From: Solirubrobacterales bacterium | GTDB lineage: Bacteria; Actinomycetota; Thermoleophilia; Solirubrobacterales; JACPNS01 | Assembly: GCA_016185345.1 (NCBI GenBank) | Contig: JACPNS010000021.1 | Coordinates: forward strand, 1-64,000 | DNA length: 64,000 nucleotides | Reading direction: 5' to 3' | In this document: one piece after another, positions 49,522-57,064 of the stretch | Layout: every line of letters starts with the position of its first letter | How positions within the stretch are numbered: position 1 is the first letter of the stretch | The notes under the pieces: model-generated | Told to the model about the DNA's origin: nothing | Seen by the model: only the letters and a program-made list of their open reading frames with translations | Databases searched by the model: none | Translations under genes and position numbers: made by a program

Positions 49522-50734
49522 TCTTCCGTTGAAGGGCGTCAAGGTCCTCGACCTCTCGCGCCTTCTCCCCGGACCGTTCTGCTCATTGCTGCTCGCCGAC
49601 CTCGGCGCAGAAGTGCTGAAGGTCGAAGACACCGGCATGGGCGACTACCTGCGCTGGACGACGCCGTACGCGGGCGGGGAAGAGGCCAAGGCAAGCGGCA
49701 CCCACAGCGTCCAGTTCGACGCGCTCAACCGCAACAAGAAGTCGATCCAGCTCGACCTGAAGTCGATCGAAGGCAAAGAGATCCTGCTGAAGCTCGTCGC
49801 GGCACACGACGTCGTACTTGAGTCTTTCCGTCCCGGCGTGCTCGCCAAACTGAACGTCGGATACGACCAGATGAAGACCGTGAATCCCGGTGTCGTCTAT
49901 TGCGCGATCACAGGCTATGGACAGGACGGGCCTTTCGCACTTCGCGCAGGTCACGACATGAACTATCTGGGCTTGAACGGACTGCTCGGACTGACCGGCG
50001 CCAAAGGCGGCGCCCCGGTTCAGGCCGCAGGCCAGATCGCAGACATCGGCGGCGGGGCCCAGATGGCAGCGATCGCAATTCTCGGCGCGCTGGTGAAGAA
50101 GCAGACGACGGGCGAGGGAGCCGAGATCGACATCTCGATGACCGACGGCGCCCTGAGCTGGCTCGCAATGCCGGCCGCGGCGGCGCTTGCGGGCGACGTC
50201 CGCGAGCGAGGCGAAGTTGACCTCGCCGGCAAATGGGCTTGCTACATGCCGTATGAGGCCGCCGACGGCTGGATCAGCTGCGGCGCCCTGGAGCCGAAGT
50301 TCTGGCAGGCATTTGCGCGCGGCGTTGGTCGCGAGGACCTGATCGAGAACCAGTTCGAGCTCGCTGGCAGCGAGGGTTGGGCCGTCGTCGCCGAAGTCTT
50401 CAAGACCAAGACGCGCGCCGAGTGGGCCGCATTCAACGACGAACACGACTGCTGCATCGAACCGGTGCTTGATATCGACGAAGCCCTCGAGTCCGATCTG
50501 GTGAAGTCACGCGGGATGGTGATCGAAATCGACCAGCCGGGCGTCGGCCCAGTCGCCCAGCTCGCACCACCGTTCGTGATCGACGGAGTCCGCCCGGACC
50601 GACGCGAACCCGCCCCCGGATTTGGCGAGCACACCGACAGTGTTTTGGAATCGCTCGGCTACAGCGACGACCAGATCGCCGAGTTGCGATCGAGCGGTGC
50701 CGTCGCAGGAGTGGAAAGCGTGCCCGCGCAGTGA
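49514..50734 (+). CDS. Class III CoA-transferase (CaiB/BaiF) or alpha-methylacyl-CoA racemase-like
   Basis: A 406-residue class III CoA-transferase fold protein. The N-terminus LPLKGVKVLDLSRLLPG leads into PFCSLLLADLGAEVLKVED, a classic start; then NRNKKSIQLDLKS, VVLESFRPGVLAKL and YCAITGYGQDGPF. GHDMNYLGLNGLLGLTG is typical of the racemase branch. It either exchanges CoA between acids or epimerises 2-methylacyl-CoA. ATG 49514 overlaps BKACE by 8 bases and the MerR gene begins at its stop (GTGA), so all three are translationally coupled. Confidence 0.88.
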   Translation: MSDLPLKGVKVLDLSRLLPGPFCSLLLADLGAEVLKVEDTGMGDYLRWTTPYAGGEEAKASGTHSVQFDALNRNKKSIQLDLKSIEGKEILLKLVAAHDVVLESFRPGVLAKLNVGYDQMKTVNPGVVYCAITGYGQDGPFALRAGHDMNYLGLNGLLGLTGAKGGAPVQAAGQIADIGGGAQMAAIAILGALVKKQTTGEGAEIDISMTDGALSWLAMPAAAALAGDVRERGEVDLAGKWACYMPYEAADGWISCGALEPKFWQAFARGVGREDLIENQFELAGSEGWAVVAEVFKTKTRAEWAAFNDEHDCCIEPVLDIDEALESDLVKSRGMVIEIDQPGVGPVAQLAPPFVIDGVRPDRREPAPGFGEHTDSVLESLGYSDDQIAELRSSGAVAGVESVPAQ

Positions 50735-51456
50735 CGCCCACAACTACGCCAAGCACCGATGGCCTCCTGCGCATGGCCGCGCTAGCCGAGCAGAGCGGAG
50801 TATCTGCCGCGACAATCAAGCACTACCTGCGCGAAGGCCTGCTGCCCGCGCCGGTCAAGACCAGCCGCAACATGGCCTGGTATTCGCCCGAGTACGTGGA
50901 CCGCATCAAGCTGATCAAGCGGCTCCAGGAAGAGCGCTACCTGCCGCTCGACGTGATCAAGCGCATCCTCGAGAATGAGCCCGACCAGGTTGAGGCGCGC
51001 CTTGAGCTTGGCGACGCGTTGCTGCAGCGCTCCGAAGCAGCGCTCGCTAGCGGCAAGGGACTCACGCGAAAGCAAGCTGTCTCCAAGCTCGATCTTCCCG
51101 ACGATGTTCTGGACGCGTTCGAGCGCATCGGCGCAATTGAGCCGCACGAAACGAAGGGCGGCGTCCGCTACACCCAGCCCGACGCTGAGTTCCTGACCGC
51201 AATCGCCGAGTTCCGCAAGAGCGGCTACGGCGAAGCGCTCGGCTTCACCGTCTACGACGCCCTGATCTACATGCGCCACCTCGAAGCCCTCGCGCGCGAC
51301 GAAGTCGACGTGATCTCAGAGAAGCTCCCGGGCAAGCTGTCGGCCGACGAGGCCGCAGACCTGATCGAGCGTGGGCACGGCCCGATGCGTGATCTGCTCA
51401 GCGCGATGCACGTGAAGCTGCTTGTTGCTGAGCTTCGTCGTCGCCAGGACAGCTGA
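50731..51456 (+). CDS. MerR-family transcriptional regulator
   Basis: A 241-residue regulator. The N-terminal winged helix (about 12-80) reads LRMAALAEQSGVSAATIKHY then LREGLLPAPVKTSRN, followed by YVDRIKLIKRLQEERYLPL, the MerR dimerisation-helix approach. The remaining 150 residues are helical and contain no metal-binding Cys. MerR regulators such as LiuR control branched-chain acyl-CoA degradation. Being the last gene of this operon, it is a candidate to bind O1 and O2, though that is inference. GTG 50731 overlaps the previous stop. Confidence 0.85.
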   Translation: MTPTTTPSTDGLLRMAALAEQSGVSAATIKHYLREGLLPAPVKTSRNMAWYSPEYVDRIKLIKRLQEERYLPLDVIKRILENEPDQVEARLELGDALLQRSEAALASGKGLTRKQAVSKLDLPDDVLDAFERIGAIEPHETKGGVRYTQPDAEFLTAIAEFRKSGYGEALGFTVYDALIYMRHLEALARDEVDVISEKLPGKLSADEAADLIERGHGPMRDLLSAMHVKLLVAELRRRQDS

Positions 51457-51656
51457 GAGTCGGCGCACAGCACTGGGCCGGTTGGTTCTTCCGTCACCAA
51501 CGATGACGTTCAGTTTCGTCCCGCCTGTCGTAAGGGCGAACGTCTTCAGTGGACTCAAGCACGAGCACCAGAGTGAAAGGCAGCACCGCCGCCGCGCCGA
51601 TCACGTTGCGGCTTTTTTGGCCCTCGTTTCCTGTGCGCTGGAAGCTCTCGCTCCGT

Positions 51657-51662
51657 TAGCCT
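51657..51662 (+). promoter_or_regulatory. -10 box of the nitrilase-family gene (leaderless)
   Basis: TAGCCT, 6 bases, ATG 51669. The 212-base gap 51457-51668 shows nothing else I can name. Confidence 0.35.
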
Positions 51663-51668
51663 GCCGAC

Positions 51669-52496
51669 ATGCCCGAACCGCTGATCGCCGCCGCGATCCA
51701 GATGAACTCCCAGGCCGACAAGGCCCACAACAACGAACGCGCTCATGCGCTTGTTCGCGAGGCCGCGGCCGACGGCGCGCAGCTGATCGTCCTACCCGAG
51801 AAGTTCAACGTCATGGGCGGCACCGAGGACTACTTCGAGAACGCGGAACCGCTCGACGGCCCAACAATCGTCAGCCTCGCGCGCATCGCCGAGGAGCTGA
51901 AGATCGACATCGTCGCCGGTTCGATCGTTGAGCGCATCCCGGGCCAGGAGAAGCTCGCCAACACCTCAGTGCACATCGGCCCAGACGGCGCGATCAAAGC
52001 GACCTACCGCAAGATCCACATGTTCGACGTTGTGCTCAACGGTCAGGAATACAAAGAGTCCGACCACGAGGATCCCGGGAATGATGTCGTTACGACCGAG
52101 CTCGCGGGCGGCCAGCCGCTCGGCCTGACCGTTTGCTACGACGTCCGCTTCCCCGAGCTTTACAGAATCCTCGCCACCCGCGGCGCCCTGATCGAGACCG
52201 TCCCGGCGGCCTTCACCTACACGACAGGCGAGGCCCACTGGGAGCTCCTGCTGCGCGCCCGCGCCGTAGAAAACCAGCTCTTCGTCATCGCGCCGAACCA
52301 GTTCGGCTGCCACGACGGCGACCGCCGCTCCTACGGCAACTCCATGATCGTTGACCCCTGGGGAACCGTGCTCGCACGCGCCGGCGACGTGGGCGACGCA
52401 GTAATTGCAGCGGAGCTCGACTTTGTCGCTCAATCAGCCATCCGCGATAAGCTGCCGAGCCTTGCCAACCGCGTGCCCGGCGCCTACTCATGGTGA
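51669..52496 (+). CDS. Carbon-nitrogen hydrolase (nitrilase superfamily, omega-amidase/NIT2-like)
   Basis: A 275-residue amidase with the full Glu-Lys-Cys triad: E44 in IVLPEKFN, K115 in TYRKIHMFD and C156 in GLTVCYDVRFPEL. The YRKIHMFDV and RFPELYR context matches NIT1/NIT2 enzymes, which hydrolyse omega-amides of 2-oxo acids or deaminated glutathione. It is placed just before the DUF4235/Holin-X genes but has its own promoter. Confidence 0.9.
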   Translation: MPEPLIAAAIQMNSQADKAHNNERAHALVREAAADGAQLIVLPEKFNVMGGTEDYFENAEPLDGPTIVSLARIAEELKIDIVAGSIVERIPGQEKLANTSVHIGPDGAIKATYRKIHMFDVVLNGQEYKESDHEDPGNDVVTTELAGGQPLGLTVCYDVRFPELYRILATRGALIETVPAAFTYTTGEAHWELLLRARAVENQLFVIAPNQFGCHDGDRRSYGNSMIVDPWGTVLARAGDVGDAVIAAELDFVAQSAIRDKLPSLANRVPGAYSW

Positions 52497-52527
52497 CCTC
52501 AAACGCGGACAGGGTAAGGAAAACTTG

Positions 52528-52719
52528 ATGTCAGAAACCAGCTCAACACCCTCGGCTTCCAACGAAAGGCTTCCGGCCCCGATGCAGAACGACATGGTCA
52601 AAAAGCTCGTCTACAGCGGCGTTCTCGCGGGCGTCAGCGCGATCGCGGCGATCGCAGCGCGCAAGATCACCGAACAGATCTGGATCAGGGTGTTCAACGA
52701 GGAACCACCGATCGACTAG
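52528..52719 (+). CDS. DUF4235-like small membrane protein
   Basis: A 63-residue protein with one hydrophobic segment, LVYSGVLAGVSAIAAIAARK, followed by ITEQIWIRVFNEEPP. This looks like DUF4235, an actinobacterial family of unknown function often encoded beside DUF3618 and Holin-X genes, as here. ATG 52528 has AAGGA 7 bases upstream. The next gene begins 2 bases after its stop. Confidence 0.7.
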   Translation: MSETSSTPSASNERLPAPMQNDMVKKLVYSGVLAGVSAIAAIAARKITEQIWIRVFNEEPPID

Positions 52720-52721
52720 CG

Positions 52722-53690
52722 ATGTCCACACCCCCCGAAAACACGCCACTCGGCGAGTCGATCAGCGAAATCATCGACCGCACGACCAAGATCGTCCACG
52801 AAGAGATCGAGCTAGCCAAGGCCGAGATGTCGGTCGCCCTTCAAGACCTTCTGCGCGGATCTGTCGCCGGAATCGTCGGCGGTGTATTTGCCTTCTTCGG
52901 TCTCTTCATCATCCTGATCGGAATTGCGTTTCTGATTTCAGATGTGATCGACTACGGACTCTGGCCGGGATTCCTGATCGTTGCGCTGCTTTCGTTTGTC
53001 ATCGGCGGACTACTCGCGCTCGTCGCGCTGAAGAAGATCAAAAAGGGCTCGCAGCTCACTCCAAGCCAGGCAATTTCCGAGGCCAAGCAGACGCGCGACG
53101 CGCTCCAGGCCGAGGCCGATACTCCGATCGAGTCGATCGACTCCGTCGCTGTCGAAGAGCCGTCCGCCGGATCAGCGCCAGCCGCCGTTGCAACTCCTGT
53201 TAAGCCCGCCACGGATCCAGCGGTCGTCGAAGCCAAAGAAGATCTCAAGGAAGCGCGCGAAGACGCCAACGAACTCCATCTCGACGCCAAAGAGCTCAAG
53301 AAGCGCGCAAAGCAAGAGGCCAAGGAAGCCAAGGAGGCCGCCAAGGCCGCCAAGGTTGCCGAACAAGAGGCCGCAAAGGCCGATGCGATCGCGGCAAAGG
53401 CCGCCGAGAAGGCCGAGAGGGAAGCCGCCAAAGCGAAGGCCCAGGCCGAAAAGGACGCGTCCAAAGCAGCCAAGGCCGCCGAAAAGCAGGCCAAGAAGGG
53501 TGGAGAGCAGCCCCCACAGGCTCCGCCAGCACTGGACGCCAAGCCCTACGTCGCGCCACGGCCACCAGCGCAGCCGCCCGCAGTTCCGCAGCGCCCGCCG
53601 GCTCCGCCAAGCCAGACTCCGCCGCCCGCGCAGCCGCCGCAGCCGCCGCGCGACACGTCCACACCCTATGACCCGAAGAGTGACGAATAA
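52722..53690 (+). CDS. Holin-X/phage-holin-3-6-like membrane protein with Lys-Ala-Glu coiled coil and Pro-rich tail
   Basis: A 322-residue protein. Residues 1-125 are a Holin-X-type domain: an amphipathic helix (IIDRTTKIVHEEIELAKAEM) and two membrane helices (GVFAFFGLFIILIGIAFLIS and LIVALLSFVIGGLLALVAL). Residues about 170-265 are an unbroken Ala/Lys/Glu-rich helix of AK, AEK and KAA repeats. Residues 265-322 are Pro-rich (PPAQPPAVPQRPPAPPSQ). The tail probably reaches far from the membrane. Despite the family name, a lysis role is unlikely outside phage. Confidence 0.75.
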   Translation: MSTPPENTPLGESISEIIDRTTKIVHEEIELAKAEMSVALQDLLRGSVAGIVGGVFAFFGLFIILIGIAFLISDVIDYGLWPGFLIVALLSFVIGGLLALVALKKIKKGSQLTPSQAISEAKQTRDALQAEADTPIESIDSVAVEEPSAGSAPAAVATPVKPATDPAVVEAKEDLKEAREDANELHLDAKELKKRAKQEAKEAKEAAKAAKVAEQEAAKADAIAAKAAEKAEREAAKAKAQAEKDASKAAKAAEKQAKKGGEQPPQAPPALDAKPYVAPRPPAQPPAVPQRPPAPPSQTPPPAQPPQPPRDTSTPYDPKSDE

Positions 53691-53911
53691 TGGCTCAGCG
53701 CAGCCCCGCGGAAATCCGCGCCTCGATCGAAGAGAACCGCCAGCAGCTAGTTCATTCAGTCAACTCGGCGCGCACTGAAGTTGCGCGGATCACCGACTGG
53801 CGCCAGCACATCGCTGACCACAAGCAGGAGCTCACCGTAGGCGCGGCCGCGATCGGTTTTCTCGTAGGCAGCTCGCTCGTGCTCAAGGGCCTGCGCCGCC
53901 GCCGAGGCTGA
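53690..53911 (+). CDS. DUF3618 family protein
   Basis: A 73-residue protein starting RSPAEIRASIEENRQQLVHSVNS (written here in parts: PAEIRASIEENRQQL), the usual DUF3618 opening, followed by one membrane helix (LTVGAAAIGFLVGSSLVLKG) and a basic tail. Its ATG shares a base with the preceding stop (TAATG). Function unknown; with DUF4235 and Holin-X it forms a recurrent actinobacterial envelope set. Confidence 0.8.
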   Translation: MAQRSPAEIRASIEENRQQLVHSVNSARTEVARITDWRQHIADHKQELTVGAAAIGFLVGSSLVLKGLRRRRG

Positions 53912-53946
53912 TCCCCGACCGTTGTTTCCCCGTCGGCTCGCCGGGG

Positions 53947-53952
53947 TAACTT
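53947..53952 (+). promoter_or_regulatory. -10 box of the AI-2E family transporter gene (leaderless)
   Basis: TAACTT, 6 bases, GTG 53959, no ribosome site. This separates the transporter from the envelope module before it. Confidence 0.4.
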
Positions 53953-53958
53953 GCAAGA

Positions 53959-55071
53959 GTGGATCCCACCGCGCCCAAACGCGAGGTTGTCGTCTCAGCG
54001 CGGACGGTCGCCAAAGTCTTTCTCGTCGCCCTCGGCCTCAGCGCCGTCTGCTATTTCCTCGTGCTCGCGCGGCAGGCGCTCGGGCTCGTCATCATCTCGA
54101 TCTTTCTGGCCGTGGCACTCGGGCCCGCCGTCGGCTTCTTCGAGAACCGGTCCCGGATCCCGCGCTGGCTGTCAATCATCGTCGTTTACCTGCTTGTGAT
54201 GTCGGCAATTGTGCTGATCGGACTCATCGTGGTGCCGCCAATCGTCACAGGCGTGCAGCAGCTCGCCGAGGAGATCCCGATCCGGGTCGAAGAACTCAAG
54301 CGCACGGGTTGGATCCTCGATCTCGACAATCGCTACAACGTCGTGGACAAACTCGGATCGTCGGTGAGTGAGCTGCCTCAGCAGCTTGGGACGGCGGCCG
54401 GCACACTCCAGGCCGTCACCTTGGGCGCGCTTTCCGCATTCGTGCAACTGGTCACCGTTCTGACGCTCGTGTTCCTCTGGTTGCTCGATGGTCCGCGGAT
54501 CGTGCACTGGCTTTCCGTGCAGTTCTCTGGCGATCAGAAGGATCGGATTAACGCCCTCGCCAGCGACATGTATCGCGTCGTCAGCGGCTATGTGGTCGGA
54601 AACTTCGTGATCAGCGTCGCGGCCGGTTCTGTCACCTACGTGACGCTGATCACCCTCGGCATCCCATTCGCCGCGCCGTTGGCAATCTTCATGGCCTTCA
54701 TGGATCTGATTCCGATGGTCGGCGCGACGATCGGCGGCGCGATCGTCGGATTGGCAAGTATTGCGCTCGGCGACTTCCCGTGGGACCCGATTATTTGGCT
54801 GATTGTCTTGACGGCCTACCAGCAGGTCGAGAACAACCTGCTCCAGCCGGTCATCTACAAGCGCACGGTCGCCGTGCCGCCAATTCTCACAATCATTGCG
54901 GTTTTGATTGGAGCGGCCCTGCTCGGCGTGCTCGGGGTATTGCTCGCGATCCCCGTCGCGGCGATGCTGCAGGTGCTGGCCTCGGATGTTTGGCCCGAGG
55001 TTCAGAAACGACGCGAAGCTGCGCGCGCCAAGTCCGCGGTCTCCTCGAACACCGTGCCCGCCGCCGATTAA
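53959..55071 (+). CDS. AI-2E family transporter (PerM/TqsA-like)
   Basis: A 370-residue polytopic membrane protein. Helices near 24-45, 47-65, 72-98, then a periplasmic/cytoplasmic helical region, and a C-terminal bundle with GVLLAIPVAAMLQVL. The signature block AIFMAFMDLIPMVGATIGG and YQQVENNLLQPVIYKRTV is diagnostic of the family formerly DUF20. Members export small molecules or sodium; autoinducer-2 transport should not be assumed. The GTG start follows a TAACTT box. Confidence 0.9.
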   Translation: MDPTAPKREVVVSARTVAKVFLVALGLSAVCYFLVLARQALGLVIISIFLAVALGPAVGFFENRSRIPRWLSIIVVYLLVMSAIVLIGLIVVPPIVTGVQQLAEEIPIRVEELKRTGWILDLDNRYNVVDKLGSSVSELPQQLGTAAGTLQAVTLGALSAFVQLVTVLTLVFLWLLDGPRIVHWLSVQFSGDQKDRINALASDMYRVVSGYVVGNFVISVAAGSVTYVTLITLGIPFAAPLAIFMAFMDLIPMVGATIGGAIVGLASIALGDFPWDPIIWLIVLTAYQQVENNLLQPVIYKRTVAVPPILTIIAVLIGAALLGVLGVLLAIPVAAMLQVLASDVWPEVQKRREAARAKSAVSSNTVPAAD

Positions 55072-55940
55072 GTGATGTCGATCAGGCCGCTGGGGAACAC
55101 CCCGACGCCGATCAGACCCGGACCGACGTGCGCGCCGATCACCGGCCCGATCTCGCCGGGCACGAAGGCCGGCCCGCGCCCCAGGCGGTAGGTGAGGTCG
55201 TCGATCACGACCTGCGCCCGCTCGGGAGCTTGAACGTGCTGCACGAGGTAGCCACCGCCCTCGGGAATGCTCTGCTCGGCAAGCTCGGCGATCCGCGCGA
55301 GCACGCGTGACTCAGTGCGCACCTTCTCGACTGGCACGATCCCCTCGGAACTGACCGTCAGGATCGGCTTGATCTTGATCGCCCCACCGACGATCGCCGC
55401 CCCAGTGCCGACACGGCCGCCGCGGCGCAGGAACTCAAGGGTGTCGATCGCAAACCAGAAGCGCAGGCCGGCATTCATCTCGCGCGCGGCTGCGACGACT
55501 TCTCCGTGGGCGGCCCCGCGATTGGCCGCCGCGCCGGCTGCCATCAGAATCGTGCCGTACCCACCGCAGGCCGAGCCCGTGTCGAGCACGGTGATGCGCA
55601 GCGGATCGACGCCGTCGCGCACCAGCTGCTGCTTGGCCTGGAGGGCGCTGTCGTAGGTTCCGGAAATGCCAGAAGAAAAGTGCAGTGAAACGACGTCGTC
55701 GCCGGCTTCGATCGCCGGCTCGTAGGCATCCAAAAACTGGCCGACCGACGGCTGGGACGTGCCCGGGAGATCCTTCATCTCGCGAATCTCGTCGTAGAAG
55801 CTGTCGAGATCAGTGATCTCGAGCTCCGGGACTGAGCGGTCATTCCAGACCACGGAAAGACTGACCTGGGTGATGCCGTAGTCGGCAATCTGTGCAGGGG
55901 TGAGATACGACGTGCTGTCGCCGACGACGCGGACGGACAC
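55068..55940 (-). CDS. DegV family fatty-acid-binding protein
   Basis: A 290-residue DegV protein, which in other Gram-positive bacteria (FakB) presents fatty acids to a kinase. Starts VRVVGDSTSYLTPAQIADYG, then DLPGTSQPSVGQF, LHFSSGISGTYDSA, VLDTGSACGGYG and LEFLRRGGRVGTGAAIVGG. The TSQPS and FSSGISGT motifs bind the carboxylate. It lies 9 bases after the glutaredoxin gene on the same strand. Its stop overlaps the convergent transporter gene by 4 bases. Confidence 0.9.
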   Translation of the reverse strand: MSVRVVGDSTSYLTPAQIADYGITQVSLSVVWNDRSVPELEITDLDSFYDEIREMKDLPGTSQPSVGQFLDAYEPAIEAGDDVVSLHFSSGISGTYDSALQAKQQLVRDGVDPLRITVLDTGSACGGYGTILMAAGAAANRGAAHGEVVAAAREMNAGLRFWFAIDTLEFLRRGGRVGTGAAIVGGAIKIKPILTVSSEGIVPVEKVRTESRVLARIAELAEQSIPEGGGYLVQHVQAPERAQVVIDDLTYRLGRGPAFVPGEIGPVIGAHVGPGLIGVGVFPSGLIDIT

Positions 55941-55949
55941 GGCCGATGC

Positions 55950-56348
55950 CTAGAGGTTGTTCTCGAGCTGCAGGCCTTGGGCCCGAGGCGCGGGAGCAGA
56001 TGGCTCCTCAGTCTGCGCAGGCTGCTCGACGCCCATGACGCTCGCCAGCTCGCCGCTCTCGTACATCTCGGTGACGATGTCGCAGCCACCGATCAACTCG
56101 CCGTCCACAAAAAGCTGAGGGATTGTGGGCCAGTCGGAAATCGCGGTCAGCTCCTGTCGGATGCGCGGGTCGGGCAGGATGTCAACAGCGGCGTACTTGC
56201 GGCCAAGCGAGTTGAGCACGGCGACCGTGCGGGCCGAAAAGCCACAGGCCGGCGCGTCGGGGTTGCCCTTCATGAAGAGGATGACTTCGTTCTCGGAGAT
56301 CAGCGTTGCCAGGTGTTCGCGCAGTTCGTTTGAATTTTCTTCGCTCAT
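55950..56348 (-). CDS. grxD: Monothiol glutaredoxin, Grx4/GrxD family
   Basis: A 132-residue CGFS glutaredoxin that carries [2Fe-2S] clusters and partners BolA. LISENEVILFMKGNPDAPAC leads into the active site CGFSART; WPTIPQLFVDGELIGGCDI is the glutathione-binding block. An extra 25-residue Pro/Ala/Glu tail follows the domain. ATG 56348 overlaps the bolA stop by four bases. Actinobacteria usually lack glutathione, so the ligand thiol may be something else. Confidence 0.92.
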   Translation of the reverse strand: MSEENSNELREHLATLISENEVILFMKGNPDAPACGFSARTVAVLNSLGRKYAAVDILPDPRIRQELTAISDWPTIPQLFVDGELIGGCDIVTEMYESGELASVMGVEQPAQTEEPSAPAPRAQGLQLENNL

Positions 56349-56587
56349 GTTCTTGCCGCCTCTGGGGTTTGGGTCTTGATCGAGAGTGCGTGGATGCTGC
56401 CGCCGAGCTCGCCTAGGAAGATCTCATTGATCAACTTGTGCTGTTGGATCCTGGAGAGTCCTTCGAACTGCGCGGCGGTCACAACAGCACGGAAGTGATT
56501 GCTGTCGCCAGCCGTGTCCTCGACCTCTGCGGTCGAGCCGGGAAGCGCAGCTTCAATTCGGTTCTTGATTTCTACTGTGTCAGCCAT
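56345..56587 (-). CDS. bolA: BolA family protein
   Basis: An 80-residue BolA protein, a partner of CGFS glutaredoxins in iron-sulfur cluster handling. AEVEDTAGDSNHFRAVVTAA contains the conserved His region, and IQQHKLINEIFLGELGG the second one, with SIHALSIKTQTP at the end. It begins the bolA-grxD-degV operon and diverges from erpA across a 94-base gap. Confidence 0.93.
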   Translation of the reverse strand: MADTVEIKNRIEAALPGSTAEVEDTAGDSNHFRAVVTAAQFEGLSRIQQHKLINEIFLGELGGSIHALSIKTQTPEAART

Positions 56588-56605
56588 AGGGATGAAGTCC
56601 GGTCG

Positions 56606-56626
56606 TTTCGACTAAAATGGACTGTA
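56606..56626. promoter_or_regulatory. bolA/erpA divergent promoter region
   Basis: GACTA-N10-TAGTC forms a short inverted repeat in the 94-base gap. TAAAAT within it is a plausible rightward -10 box for erpA. On the minus strand TTGACT begins just inside the repeat. Back-to-back placement suggests joint control of these iron-sulfur genes; the regulator is unknown. Confidence 0.35.
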
Positions 56627-56681
56627 GTCAAGTTAGCCCCCGTCCGATGAAACAACAACGGACACATTGGAGCACTCGCAA

Positions 56682-57056
56682 ATGGTCACACTTACAGACA
56701 TCGCAGCAACAAAGATCAAGGATTACGTCGAAGGACAGGACAAGTCGATCGACGATGCCGGGCTGCGCGTGGGCGTAAAGGGTGGAGGTTGCTCTGGATT
56801 CACGTATTCGCTCGCAATCGACGAGCAGCGCGACGGCGATCACGTCTTCGAGAACAACGGAATCAAGATCCTCGTTGATGACCTTTCGCTGCGTTACGTG
56901 GATACCTCAGAGGTCGATTTCCTCGAGGGTCTGACCGGCGCTGGCTTCCAGGTCAACAACCCGAACGTTGTCGCGGCCTGTGGTTGCGGTTCGTCCTTCC
57001 GCGTGAAGGACGACGAGGGCGCTGAGGTTGACTGCCCCTCGGGCGCGGTCGCCTAA
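56682..57056 (+). CDS. erpA: Iron-sulfur cluster insertion protein ErpA/IscA family
   Basis: A 124-residue A-type carrier that delivers Fe-S clusters. The three cluster-binding cysteines are in KGGGCSGFTY and ACGCGSSF. TDIAATKIKDYVEGQ at the start and VDFLEGLTGAGFQVNNPN match ErpA. I chose ATG 56682 with GGAG 9 bases upstream; TTG/ATG options further up lack support. It faces the bolA operon, giving a small Fe-S locus. The C-terminal 15 residues (DEGAEVDCPSGAVA) are an extension with one more Cys. Confidence 0.92.
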   Translation: MVTLTDIAATKIKDYVEGQDKSIDDAGLRVGVKGGGCSGFTYSLAIDEQRDGDHVFENNGIKILVDDLSLRYVDTSEVDFLEGLTGAGFQVNNPNVVAACGCGSSFRVKDDEGAEVDCPSGAVA

Positions 57057-57064
57057 CTCTTTTC

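Noticed and set aside
52722-53690. Prophage lysis cassette (holin-like gene)
   Set aside because: No endolysin, capsid or tail genes nearby. DUF4235/Holin-X/DUF3618 are chromosomal actinobacterial envelope genes.
53959-55071. Quorum-sensing autoinducer-2 exporter
   Set aside because: The family name AI-2E is not evidence of AI-2 transport; no luxS or lsr gene is visible.
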